From Hericium rajendrae (lineage: Eukaryota > Basidiomycota > Agaricomycetes > Russulales > Hericiaceae), in contig CM065881.1 in NCBI GenBank assembly GCA_033439255.1, forward strand, positions 1,922,001 through 1,986,000: 64,000 bases of DNA. Direction: 5' to 3'. Positions 35,140 to 47,430 of this stretch are shown here, in pieces. How positions within the stretch are numbered: position 1 is the stretch's first letter; every line of letters begins with the position of its first letter. Position numbers and translations under genes: made by a program. The notes under the pieces are model-generated. The model had not been told where the DNA came from. It ran no database searches and was given only the letters and a program-made list of their open reading frames with translations.

Positions 35140-36294
35140 CATATCTTTCAGTCTTTGTACTTACTATTTATTATTAGTAGTAGTAACTGACAATCTATCA
35201 TAAAATCTGAACTACTAGTTCATAGTGTGAAGATTACAATGTAAAATACAATCTTCAAGTCTGAACTGAATCTGAACCTATATTTTAGTCTGACTAAATC
35301 TGATATTATCTGAAATACAGATGTATTTCTGAGAACAATCTGATTTGAGTCTGACTTTAGTCTGAAATGTAAGTATAAATCTGATAATTTCTGAGCTAAG
35401 TCTGAAAATAGTCTGAGTATAAAAATATCATCTGATTGTTCTTGATTTCTGTCAAATTTCTGATAAGAGTCTGATCGATGTCTGATTTAACTCTGACAGA
35501 TGAGGATAAATCTGATTGAGTCTGATACAGTTCTGATATAAGTGTGTAGATCTGAAGTAAATCTGAATATCATCTGATTAAAGTCTGACTTACAAAGTAA
35601 AAATCTGATTATGTCTATAGTACAACAAAAATCTGATTAATATCTGACTTAGCTCTGACAGTAAAGCTTACATCTGATTAATATCTGACTCAAGTCTGTT
35701 GATAAATCTCAAATCTGATAGCTTCTGATTCTATCTGACAGTAATGTTAAAATCTGATGATTCTCTGAAGTACATCTGATAGTATGTTTTATTTTGATTA
35801 TGTCTGACTATAATCTGAATTGAGTCTGATTATTTATATAATTTCTGACTAATTTCTGTATTACATCTGAAAAACTTGAATAGTTCTGAAGTGATCTGAT
35901 ATTACTCTGAAACTTTTTAGTATTTCTGATTTGATCTGATATTGATTCAAGATTGTACTGAAAATCTATAATAATCTGATATCAATCTGATACTGATCTG
36001 ATATTGTGCTTAAAGTCTGTAATGATCTGATATCAATCTGATATTACTCTGAAATTGTATTTAAATCTGATATGAATTTAAAGGTATCTGAAAAGAATCT
36101 GATTGATATCTGATCAATTCTACAAATTCTGAATGTATCTAATGTATGTCTGACAGATCTGATATGTATCTGAGAAAATTTCATCAGAAACTTCAAAAAA
36201 TCAGACACATCAGACAATCAGACAGTTTCAGATATGTTTCAGACAGTTTCAGATGGTTTTCAGATGCATCAGAAAGTTGTAAGGGTACCTGATG
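35140..36294. repeat. Right subterminal region of Plavaka A (TCTGAT-rich)
   Basis: Over 1 kb of AT-rich sequence is saturated with TCTGAT/TCTGAC words about every 10-25 bp and ends in the 34-bp TIR. The mirror-image region of element B is 36895-38090 (ATCAGA words). There are no genes. Confidence 0.85.
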
Positions 36295-36296
36295 TG

Positions 36297-36894
36297 CCCA
36301 CTCAAGGTCCCGCACATGCTTGACATCCATGCATGCCCAACATCCCCCATGCATGCACAGCCCCGCCTCCACATGTGCACAGATGCCAGCGCATAGTGGC
36401 ATCACACAACCTCATCCCACAACAACACATGTGATGTGCAGCATTTGCGCTCAACGCTGCATGCTCGCATACAACACCTCGCATGTGCGTGTGCTCCTGT
36501 GCCCACTCAATGCCCCGTACCCTTCACGATGCTCTGTGTACATGCGCAACATCCTGCATGCGTGCACGACAGTCTAGGCCCTGCATGCAGCTGCACACAG
36601 TCCTGCTCGCCATGCATGGGCCCTGTATGCCTGTGCATGGCACCTCTAGTATGCCCTTTGCGCTGGCATTCATACACCCTGTGCTGCCTTCTGTGCACCC
36701 ATGGTGTCTTTGCACCTGCACCTGCACCCTCAATGGCAGCTTACATGCCCTCCGCATCCTGTGCCCTGTGCAGTAGCTCAATTAGCTCATATATGTATTG
36801 CAGTAGATTTATTACAATTTAATATGATAAATTTTGACTTTAAATATTTGGTGCTTATCTGATCTGTGGCAGTAATCATAGGAATCATAATAGC
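36297..36894. other. Segment of element C between Plavaka A and B
   Basis: This is GC-rich TGCATG-type sequence to about 36775, then AT-rich sequence. It is the native continuation of element C. The 36780-36894 part aligns in reverse with 42289-42420 of copy C2. It has Cys/His-rich open frames on both strands that I regard as repeat translations. Confidence 0.65.
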
Positions 36895-36928
36895 CATCAG
36901 AAACCCTTACAACTTTCTGATGCATCTG

Positions 36929-38085
36929 AAACTGTCTGAAAAATATCTGAAACTATCTGATTATCTGATACATCTGAAAATTTTTGTATTTCTGATAAAA
37001 TTTTCTCAAATATATATCAGATCTGTCAGATATACATCAGACACATTCAGATTTTTTAAAATTGATCAGATATCAATCAGATCTTCTTCATATACTTACA
37101 GATTTGTATCAGATTTAAAGTATAATCTTAGAGTAACATCAGATTGATATCAGATTATTACAGATGTTGAGTACAATCTTAGACTAATATCAGATCAAAT
37201 CAGAAATATTGAACAGTTTCAGACTAACATCAGATTGCTTCAGAAATATTTGACTTTTTCAGATGTAATTCAGATATTAGTCAGAAATAATATAAATGAT
37301 CAGATTCAATTCAGACTATAGTCAGATATAATTAGAAATAAGACATATTATCAGATATACTTCAGAGAGCAATCAGATTTTAATATGATTGTCAGACAGA
37401 ATCAGAAACTACCAGATTTGAGATCTATCAACAGACTTGAGTCAGATACTAACCAGATATGAGCTTTGCTGTCAGAGATAAATCAGACAATAATCAGATT
37501 TTTTTGCTGCAGATATAATCAGATTTTTACTTTACAAGACAGATTTCAATCAGATAATATTCAGATTTACTTCAGACCTACACACTTGTTTCAGAACTAT
37601 ATCAGATTCAATCAAATTTATCTTTATCTATCAGAGTTAAATCAGACATCAATCAGATTCTAAACAGAAATTAGATAAAAATCAAAAACAATCAGATAGT
37701 ATCTTTATACTCAGACTGTTCTCAGACTTAGCTCAGAAATTATCAGATTTATATTTACTTTTCAGACTAGGGTCAGACTCAAGTCAGATTTATACTTACC
37801 AGACTAGAGTCAGACTCAAGTCAGATATATACTTACTTTCAGACTAGAGTCAGACTCAAGTCAGATTTATACTTATTGTTCAGACTAGAGTCAGACTTAT
37901 TTACACTTGCTTTCCAGACTAGAGTCAGACTCAAGTCAGATTTAGTAAGAAGGCTGAAATATAGATTCAGATCAGACTTTTAGATTGTACTCTACATTCT
38001 AATCTTCACACTATGAACTAATAGTCAAAATCTCAGATTGTCAGTTATTACGACTGATAATATATAAGTACAAAAGCTGAAAGAT
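36929..38085. repeat. Left subterminal region of Plavaka B (ATCAGA-rich)
   Basis: This is dense ATCAGA/GTCAGA words, including a near-tandem series of CAGACTAGAGTCAGACTCAA units (about 37755-37940). It is the mirror counterpart of 35140-36294. No gene. Confidence 0.85.
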
Positions 38086-39201
38086 ATGCTATTAAAAGGC
38101 TATTTCATTTGCATGATGATCAGAAAATTTGTTTACATAGTAAGAGTGAAATGCATCAAGAGTATAAGTATAATGAAAGTCAGAAGGAAGATGTTCATTA
38201 TCATATACTCCAATCAGATGAGCACTTCGAAGTATAGTATCCAAGTGAACAACAGAGCACACATCCACTTCTCTTTCAACAATCCACATTCCAGTGTCTT
38301 CATCTGGCTTATCATCAATAGTAGTAAACCATGAAATAAGTGCACATGGATAAGTTTTTTGTTTGTGTATAAAAGAAAAAAATAGCAAGACTTGACCAAC
38401 AAAAAGCCTTTGCATCCCTGGCAGATCAGGATTACTTTCTACAAAAACACAATTACGACGTGCAAGGCCATTGCACCATTCAGGATTTGATCGAATACAA
38501 TGCTGATGAAATCCTGTTCTTCCAGATAAATCACTAGGTGCATAGTATGTAGCAATGGCTGAATGAAAAATATCAATTTTGTGTGGTGCTTTTGGACATT
38601 CAGATAGTTCCACATGTGATGATGTTTTGTCAGGTGTTGCTTCAAGTTGATCATATAAAAATTGATGAATTAATTCAGGAAGATCTGGCTGTTCAATATG
38701 TTTTGAAAGCTTATAGAGCTTTCTGGGATAACCCTTCTCTCTTGATCTTGCCATTCTAACATTTGCCATAATCTTAGAGCCTTCTACAGGTCCACCACCT
38801 CGCAGAAATTTATAATCTCCTGCATTAAAAGGCAATTGAGAAATTTTAATTTCATCATCTTCCACTGTAGCTGAATCATCATCAGAATCTACCTCTGCAG
38901 CTAATGGTTTGTTTAGCATTCCATGATCAACAAAATCATCCCAGCATGCTGCTAATTTATCAAGCCTTTGGTTTGTTATGAGCATTTGTCCAAGAGCATT
39001 GAATCGACTAGAGTGATGCCATGGTTCTTTTACAGCTCTAATATGCTTTGACTCTGTGATAGATGAACACAGTCCATTGGGCACTGCAAACTCTTCAATC
39101 CAATGACGATAATGTTTCAAAGAGTGCTGGCGAGGTAAAGAAATACCATCTGGATATATTTCAGCTTCTACAAATATCTCTCTTTCTTTCCAAAATATCT
39201 C

Positions 39202-39412
39202 CATCAGGAACCCTCAGAACTTTCTGATTGATCTGATTTGATCTGATTTGATCTGATGTCAATCTGATTGGTCTGATTTTTTTTAAATCAAGTATCTGAG
39301 AATTGAGATATTGACAACTAGAATACTTAAGTCTCTTTATATATAATACATAGATCAAAATTCCTTTAAAGCTCTTTTCAGATCAATCAGAAAGTTCTGA
39401 GGGTTCCTGATG
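39202..39412. mobile_element. CATCAG-type MITE, 211 bp
   Basis: It begins CATCAGGAACCCTCAGAAC and ends with the reverse complement. The 2-bp duplication TC flanks it. It is inserted in the coding region of the element B transposase. The left half is rich in TGATCTGATT repeats. Confidence 0.9.
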
Positions 39413-42400
39413 TCCAAGGCAGCCTCTATTTCATCCAGAGTATTTTCATCAATTTCAGGTCTTCGTACAAGATAACAGAAGTCCAAAAGTGCACAAACAC
39501 AATGAACCATTCTTCGAGGAACAAGACCATCAATTGCAGGCAAGAACACTTTCATCAATGCCTTAGAGTCATCACCAGTCCATTGTGAAAATCCACGTCC
39601 ATCTGGAAAATGGCGTAGCTCTGGAAATGCAGGTACAGCAGCAATTCTACGATCAATTTCAGCAAGAATTTCAGATCCAGCTGCTTTGCCATGAACTTTT
39701 ATCAGATATTCTTCAATCCAAAGCACAATATGATCATGAAATGTGCCTTTAATAATTTGATGCAAAAGATCAGGAGAAAGAAGTTCATGAATATCAGCAT
39801 GAGCAAAAGATGCTGTAAATGGCTAAACAAAACACATCAGAAACTCTACAAACTTTCTGCTGTGTCTGATATATCTGATTGTATCTGATTGTTCTTATAA
39901 ATCTAAAATCTTATAAGTTATTTCTGATTATTTCTGACAGATGACACCTGTCTTAGGTGTCTGACTACCTGATAAATCTGAATGTTGCTACCAGTTTCTC
40001 CAGATTTCAATCAGATTTTATAAGACATAATTACGATTCCTTAGAATCGTTTACTCTATACCGCCTTTTCATAGTGAAAACGACATGCAAATGATGACTA
40101 TGCCCATTAGGCAGTTGGCTTATATAATCACACATCTTCAATCTAACGAGTTTGCAGGTTCAATTCCAGCTCTGGCCAGACTTTTTCTTTTACACTTTGT
40201 TTACTGTAACTTGGTCAGTTCTTGACCAATTCACACATTCTCAAATGCACCAGAATCTACTCATTTATCGCTTTCTAGCCATATATTATGCATCTTGATC
40301 CATGCAGATCTTGCAGAATGCAAAGCATTCCTGTAGTTTTCTCCCTAGTATGCTTGATCCTCAGCTAGCTCAGTCAGTTCTTGACTGATTCACTCATTCT
40401 TAGATGTATCAGAATTTACTCATTCATTGCTTTCTAGCCATATTTTATGCATTTTGATCTGTGCAGAACTCGTAGAACACAAAGTACTTCTGTATTTTTC
40501 CTCCTAGTATGCTTGATTCTTAGTTATCTCAATCAATTCTCCACCAATTCACTCGTTCTCAAGTGGATCGAATACTACTCATTTATAGCTTTTGAACCAT
40601 ATTTTTTGCATTTTGATCCATGCAGAACTCATAGAATGTGAAGCACTTCATCATGGTACAGCTGTACCATGGTTGTGATCACATGATCACCACCATGGTA
40701 CGGCTGTACCATGGTGGTGATCATGTGATGATTACATAATCAAAACTCGGTGGTGAAGTGTGAGTTCTCTTGAGTTTGCAAGTTCAATTCCAGTTTATGC
40801 CAGACTTTTTTGATATTTTTTAATACTAAAAATAATATAATCAATGAGCAATTAGCATTAGTACAATGTCTACTCTTATAGTATATTATAAGTACAGAAA
40901 TGCCTAGAAATCTATGATTTTGAAGACTGATTATATAATCAAAATTTCAGTTTTGAAGCACCAGCAGTAAAGTCTTGCTTTCTCATGAGCTTTACATCCT
41001 GCATGCTTGTCATGTTGGCTGCAAGGCTCGACGGGTATCTCCAAGTCATCCGCTGAGTGGTTGACGGTTTGGAACCAGGAGGTACTCGACCCAGCGGCTC
41101 ACCTTGGTCGTCTTGTATGTATCTAACTTGCTGAGCTGGCAGACTAATTTACTTATAGGTCTCTAAATCTGACACCAACTAAGGTATATTAGAGCTTATC
41201 AAAATGATATTGATAGCTGCTTCCAGATGAGGCCTTCTGAGCTATGCTAGCCTATCTGCCTAGTTGAAAATCAACCAATTATCATTATTCTAATGATCTT
41301 GAGGTAAGTCCTTCAATTCTCCACCGATTCTCTCGTTCTAAAATGTGTTCAACTCTACTGATTAATCTCTTTCCAGCCATGCTATACAGCCCCCAAACCA
41401 TCCAGAACTCGAAAATCAAGACTCGAAATTGAGATTACCCCCTCAAGATCTTGACCTTGAGGTAAGTCCTTCAATTCTCCACCGATTCTCTCATTCTAAA
41501 ATGCGTTCAACTCTACTGATTAATCTCTTTCCATCCATGCTACATAGCCCCAAAACCATCCAGAACTCGAAAATCAAAACTCGAAACTGAGATCTCCCCC
41601 CCAAGATCTTGACCTTGAGATAAGTCCCTCAGTTCTCCACCGATTCACTCGTTCTAAATTGCACTAGAATGTACTAATTAATCGCTTTCCAGACATGTTA
41701 CATAGACCCCAATCTGCCCAGAACTCGAAAATCAAAACTCGAAACTGAGATCTCCCCCCCAAGATCTTGACCTTGAGGTAAGTCTGGCAGTTCTCCACCG
41801 ATTCACTCATTCTAAATTGGGCCTGAATGTACTGATTAATTGCTTTCCAGCAATGTTACATAGACCCCATGCCATCCAGAACTCAAAAATCAAAACTCGA
41901 AACTGAGATCTCCCCCCCAAGATCTTGACCTTAAGGTAAGTCTGGCAGTTCTCCACCGATTTAATTGTTCTAAAATGCACTGGAATGTACTGATTAATCG
42001 CTTTCCAGCCATGCCACATAGATCCCAATCTGCCCAGAACTCGAAAATCAAAACTCGAAACTGAGATCTTCCTTTCAAGATCTTCATCTGAGAAATTTGA
42101 ATTTGACATAGCTGCAGGTTACATTATAGGTGCTATCATTGAGCTATCAGAGCTATGAAGTTTGCTTATCCAGCTATGTAGAGCTGTGAGAGCTATCATA
42201 GCCTACATAGCAGACAGTGTGACATTCATAGGGTTATCATAGCCTCCATAGCCTGTAGTCTGATATACATAGGGCTATCATGATTAACAAGGTGTGCTAT
42301 GGCTACTATGATGCCTATGATTACTACCACAAGTCAGATAAGCACCAGATATTACAAGTCAGAATTTATCATAATAAATTGTAATAAATCTACTACCATA

Positions 42401-43370
42401 CATATGTAAGCTAGTCAAGCTACTGCGTAGGGCACAGGATGCGGAGGGCATGCAAGTCACCATGGAGGGTGCAGGTGCAGGTACAAAGACAGCATGGACA
42501 CACAAAAGACAGCACGTGCACACAAAAGGTGGTGTGACATGCACAAATGCTGGTACAGAGGGCACAGGGGTAGGCGTGGGCCGCGCACAGCATACATGGT
42601 CCATGCACGGCAAGCCAGACCATGTGTAGCTGCGTGCGGGTGGCCATGCCCACAAATGGCATTGAGTGCGAATGCTGGGTGTTGTGCGTGCATTGTTGTG
42701 GGATGGGGTCTTGCAGCACCGCCATGCACTGGCATCTGTGCGCATGCAGAGGTGGAGCTGGGCATGTGCGAGGGATGTCGGGCACATGCAGGTGTAGAGC
42801 ATGTGCAGGAGGCCTGGAGCAGGCATGCGAAACATTCTGCATGCACAAAGAGGCACTGTATGGCATGTCATGCATGTGTGATTGTTGTGCACCTGTGCAG
42901 ATCGTTGTGCACACACGCAGGGCATGTTGAGTTGAGCAGGTGCAGGAGCATACATGCAACCAGGCATGGCGTGCATGTCCGAGGCATTGTGAGCAGGTGC
43001 AGGGTGTTGTGAGTGGGTGTGGGGGCTTGAGCACGTGGACAGGACGTTGCAAGCGTTGGAGAGGCCAAGGGCTATAGCTATGCCCAGTGATGGTATGCGA
43101 TGATGAGAGCTAGCTACACATGAGGAACCTGGCTATGGACAATGCTGACTAAGCTCGGCTATGCCTCGCCTCTGGCTCCCTCAGACCCACTGTCCCATGT
43201 GTCCCCCTCGAAAATGACGACGTCCTCGTCGCCTCGGAAGAACCTTACCCAGAACCAGAACGAACCCAACCCAAACCCTGAAGAACACGACTCAGCTCAC
43301 ACAAACGTGGATCTGCATCCCAATCGAGAGGAGCTATGTGCGGCACCATGGGTGTGGAAGCTGGTGACGA

Positions 43371-44516
43371 TCAGATGGTGACCGACGGTCGACCTGTACA
43401 TAGACCGGATGGATGGCGCCGTGTGATGACCGGAAGAGGCGGAGGTGGTGGTGGTGGCTGTGAACGAGTAAGGTGTGCAGGGCGTGTGCGAGATCGACGT
43501 GCATGACGTTGGAGGGACTCGAATGGCGGCCGTAAAGAAGGAGTACGCAATACTGAGAAATCCCGAGTTGGTGATAATGCAAGAGGGGTGACATTATTGA
43601 TAGGAAGTATGGCGGCATCATCCGCCCATGAGAATGAATTGAAAGTTGTATGTGCCGTTGAAGGGTCATTAATGTGATTCGTAAAAGAGGCGCGTGACGT
43701 CGGAATATCGTCAAGTGAAGGTGGAATGACTGTACATGGTGGGGTATTTGCAGAAGGCATAACAACGTGAGCAGAGGGATGCAAATTGTCTTTGAAGGTA
43801 GTGTTGCTGTGCGTCGGCATAGCGGAATCGGCGGGGTCTAGTGTTTGGGAGGCAAAATCGACACGGGTGGACGGCATAGTGTCATCCGTCTGAACGATGG
43901 CGACGGCGATGGCGACGTGGCACGTGGAGTGTTCCGTGGTTAGGGGTGCGTGTTGGTCATGCGATGCCGGCGGCGGTGCGTGGGAGGCAGCAGTTGCGTG
44001 CAGTGGTGCGCACGGGTTGGCATGCGGTGCAGGCGAGCGGGGTGGGGCAGCGGATTGGACGACGGCGTCAATGCGTGCAGATGGGCGGGGTTGAGGCAGA
44101 GTCCACGGACGGTCCGCTTGGACACCCGCATTGACGCGATGTGGGGTGCTCACCTCGGCACACACTGCCTCGACTCCCTCGCTGTACCCCTCCTCGCGTC
44201 CTTGCTCATACCCCTCCTCGCATCCTTGCCCATACCCCTCCAGCCATCCATCGTCCCAGGTAGCTGCAGACGGCTGCTCCGGTGTCTGCATCCACGCCGC
44301 TTGCCTCTGGAGTCTCCGGCCGTCCTCGATGATGGCCGCGAGAAGATCTGGATGGACCTCCTCGTGCGTCATGGCCAGACACGGGGCTGGGTCATGTACG
44401 CGTGTCGCAGGAGCGGGATCGGCGATGCAGCCGGGTGCGGCAGGGAGTTCGACGTGCGTGTCGTCAGACGCGTGCGCGGGTGTTGTTACAAAAAAGGCCG
44501 GTGGGCCTGCAGCGTG
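43371..44516 (-). pseudogene. Downstream part of the small LTR element's ORF
   Basis: This is an Ala/Pro/His/Thr-rich frame with an unusual glycine/glutamate heptad-like block (GYGQGCEEGYEQGREEGYSE) about one-third along and a proline run near the end. No zinc knuckle or known gag domain is visible. It is part of a retroelement ORF divided by the MITE at 44517-45097. Role unknown; a gag-like structural protein is one possibility. Confidence 0.55.
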
Positions 44517-45097
44517 CATCAGGAAGGTTGACAACTTTCTGATTGACCTGACAATTTCTAACCCTACTGACAACTCCTGATTGACCTGATCCACCTGAAA
44601 GCAATCTTAACAGGCAAATATCTGATCAAACTTTTACATTTAAGTAAAGACATTTATTGTCAGATATATAAGTTTGTAATCTCTAACTAATAGATATAAC
44701 AAAATCTCTGATATCTGAAATTTTCTAAATCTGAGAGTGTCTGATCTGAGATTTTTTTCAAATCTGGAGGTCAAATATCTGAAAATTATCTGCAACTGTC
44801 TGAGAGCATCTGATGGTGTCTGACACTGTCTGATCCATCTGACTGATATTTGACCTCCAGATTTGAAATCAGACACTCTCAGATTTTCAAAAATTTCAGA
44901 TATCAAAGATTTTGATATATCTATTAGTTAGAGATTAAAAACTTATATATCTGACAATAAATGTCTTTTCTTGAATGTAAAAGTCTGATCAGATATTTGC
45001 TTCCCAAGATTGCTTTCAGGTGGATCAGGTCAATCAGAAGCTGTCAGTAGGGTTAGAAATTGTCAGGTCAATCAGAAAGTTGTCAACCTTCCTGATG
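44517..45097. mobile_element. CATCAG-type foldback MITE, 581 bp
   Basis: It begins CATCAGGAAGGTTGACAAC. The first about 280 bp and the last about 280 bp are largely reverse complements, so the element is a long foldback. The duplication TG flanks it. It is inserted in the ORF of the small LTR element and is the innermost level of the nest. It is rich in TCTGA words, as in the Plavaka subterminal regions. Confidence 0.92.
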
Positions 45098-45579
45098 TGT
45101 ATGCAGGCTGCTAGCGCGGCAATGGCAGCGGTGGCGGGCATCGATAGCGCCGGGAGCGGCGAGGGCTGCATGGGCAGTGACGCGGATGCGTAGGGGGGCT
45201 CGTGCGGGGCGTTAGCGGTGGGTGCTAGCGCGAGTGGGGGTTCGCGTTCGCATGTCGCAGCACACGTGTTCGGCACGTGGTTGTCTTGCGTCTGGGTTGT
45301 GTCCTCAAAGGCAAATGCGGGCGTGGCGTCGGCGACGGGGGTAGTGGGCTCGATAACGAGTGAGGGTGCAGGGGACTGCGCACGATGTGCGGCTACTGCG
45401 GGCGCCATCTGGCTCTCGCATGGTTGCTGTGGTACGCACGCAGGGAGTTTGCCGATGTTGGATGTGGGGGCGTGTGTTTCGAGCGACTGCGCGGGGCTCG
45501 GAGTAGCTGTTGATAGCATTGTAGTTGCTGCTGCTGCTGCTCTCCAAGCAGCTTTCGCGGTGCGCTTGTTCTTGTCCAT
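45098..45579 (-). pseudogene. Upstream part of the small LTR element's ORF
   Basis: It opens with a basic MDKNKRTAKAAWRAAAAA segment and continues Ala/Pro/Thr-rich with no recognised domain. It lies about 310 bp inside the upstream LTR on the minus strand, as expected for the first ORF of a retroelement. Confidence 0.55.
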
Positions 45580-46030
45580 ATTGGATAATGGTGCGGGGGC
45601 TCATGTTGTGGAGTAGAATGCGACAGTGGGGGCGCGAAAACGGTTCGCGGGTGCAGAAAATGGGCACGCGGGACACGAGATGAGAGCAGGACACTAGAAA
45701 ACGTGGGTAGGGGTCTCAGAACGCAGGAAAATGAGGAGAAATGGCATGCGACATGAGGAGCATGAATGAAACACGAGGTGTGACACGAGAGACGAAAACT
45801 GGCACGAAAAAAAGACGAAAAAGCCAGAAAAAGACAGGACGGACTCGACTCAAAGCTGAAGTGAGTCGAATCACACTCTCATCACCACATGGAGAGGCCA
45901 AGGGCTATAGCTATGCCCAGTGATGGTATGCGATGATGAGAGCTAGCTACACATGAGGAACCTGGCTATGGACAATGCTGACTAAGCTCGGCTATGCCTC
46001 GCCTCTGGCTCCCTCAGACCCACTGTCCCA

Positions 46031-46560
46031 GCATGCACGGTGTTGAACGCAAGCATGAGGCCTTGCGGGGATTGAGGCGAGCATGAAGGGTCATGGCCGA
46101 TAGGCATGAATGACGTCCGAGTCCCATTGCCATGGCAACGGGACTACGGTGCATGCACATGCACGGACATGGGGCATGGGCGATGATATGGCCCATGTGC
46201 ACATGTTGTTGACGTCGTGCAGACGACGTCACGTGGTACACACATGCGCGCATGCTGTAGCCTTGTGCACGCTGGTGCACGTGGAAGGAGATGGTGGTCG
46301 GAGGCATGTGCAGGGGTTGCAGCCTGTTGGAGTCAGGCATGGGGTGTACGAGCTGTGCGCGGGGCATGGATGTGGCGTAGACAGGCTGAGGAAGGGGCGA
46401 TGAGAGTGCAAAAAAGGCGGCAGGATCGTAGGATGGTAGCGCGGGGATGTGGGGTCAACAGAATAAAAGATATCGAGAGTGTCGCTCGAAAAACAATTGA
46501 CACTCTCTTGATTAGTACGAAAAAATGATAAGAGGCTTTTTTTTTTTACTCACCTAAGGC
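46031..46560. repeat. GC-rich region of element C2 next to the small LTR element
   Basis: This is the reverse counterpart of about 20560-21010 in element C. A hairpin-like GAGTGTC...GACACTC pair (46474-46506) matches the GTGTCAC...GTGACAC pair at 20580-20608. Open frames on both strands are repeat translations. Confidence 0.55.
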
Positions 46561-46939
46561 CCTTTAAGTATCTGCTAAAAAAACCATCCCAGCCGTATTG
46601 AAAGCTGATAGAGAATGAAAGAAATGGAAGGAAGGAGGCTGGAGGAGGAAACACGAAGGAGGAGAAGGGAGACTGGTAAAAAGGAGTGAAGTCTCGACAT
46701 GTTAAACTCGGTGCTTCAGCCACCAAATGAGCAAAGCTTTGTTGCTCGAGCCTCAGCAAATCAAATAAACTTGTATAAATTCAACAAAAAAAGGGACAGT
46801 GAGAGATTATACATTTAATTAGAATGTATGAGAACACTGTGTATCTACTGGACTGTGAATCTGTGAGCAGCAGCATCAACGTAGTAAAGTCTGGCATCCA
46901 GTCTCTGCCACAACACTCGGCAAGCACCCAACAACCACA

Positions 46940-47430
46940 AATCCCGGTTCCGTCTGGGATTCCTATATAAGGCTGGTATAACACGCTTTACCTCTTGCTC
47001 TTTAACCCCCACCATCCCTTGCCACGTCAACACATTTGTTGTCATCATTTGCTCACTTGTTATCATTTGCTCGCTCATCATCATCATTTGCTCACTCGTT
47101 GTTGTTGTTTGCTCATTTTATTATTATTGTTCTCTTTGTTGTTAAAGGTACGCTGTTATTCTTAATTATCTTATAACTTATACTAATGTCTTCATACTTA
47201 TTACACTATCATGTAGTCCTACTAGGTAAGCTTGATTGTTTCTTATACTGATGTCTTCAAATTGTCTTGTAGATTTTTGCTTTTTTGTTAATCTGGTAAG
47301 TCTTCATACATTATCTTTGTTATCTTCTAATACTCATGTCTTTTCTTATTTGTATCTTTTGCTTTTTGTAGTCATTGTAAGTTTGTTACCTTTTGTAGTT
47401 CTGTAGTAGTCTCTGTAGCTATAGTAATGT
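46940..47430 (+). promoter_or_regulatory. TATA box and splice-like module series of element C2
   Basis: TATATAAGG at about 46970 is followed by a pyrimidine-rich leader and then modules of the form GTAAG...TACTAAT (or TACTGAT)...TTGTAG, near 47153, 47226 and 47299. Spacers between the AG and the next GT are 9-25 bases. The same arrangement is present in C (minus strand) and D. It looks like repeated short introns with micro-exons, but no protein is encoded. Confidence 0.45.

Larger units (their letters stand above)
21329..36294. mobile_element. Plavaka DNA transposon, element A (two divergent genes)
   Basis: Perfect 34-bp TIRs (starting CATCAGGTACCC) bound it, with a 2-bp duplication TG on both sides (21327-21328, 36295-36296). 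Gross length is 14,966 bp; without the inserted LTR element and 291-bp MITE it is about 9.6 kb. From left: subterminal AGATCAGAAATTT array, gene 2 on the minus strand (22264-26754), a gap of about 380 bp, transposase on the plus strand (27131-35136), then a TCTGAT-rich subterminal region. Both genes are damaged, so it is now non-autonomous. Confidence 0.92.
43057..46030 (-). mobile_element. Small LTR retroelement with 141-bp LTRs and one ORF
   Basis: Two 141-bp direct repeats (43057-43197 and 45890-46030, TG...CA on either strand) are nearly identical. Comparison with element C shows the empty position and suggests a 4-bp duplication (ATGC, with one changed base on one side). On the minus strand, a GAGGGGGACACA tract precedes the distal LTR and is a candidate polypurine tract, consistent with minus-strand transcription. 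No reverse transcriptase or integrase is present. It is non-autonomous (TRIM- or TR-GAG-like), probably young, and carries one large MITE insertion. Confidence 0.82.

Noticed and set aside
43371-45579. A host gene for a Gly/Glu-rich structural protein
   Set aside because: The frame lies between 141-bp direct repeats with a candidate polypurine tract, so it belongs to a small LTR element rather than the host.
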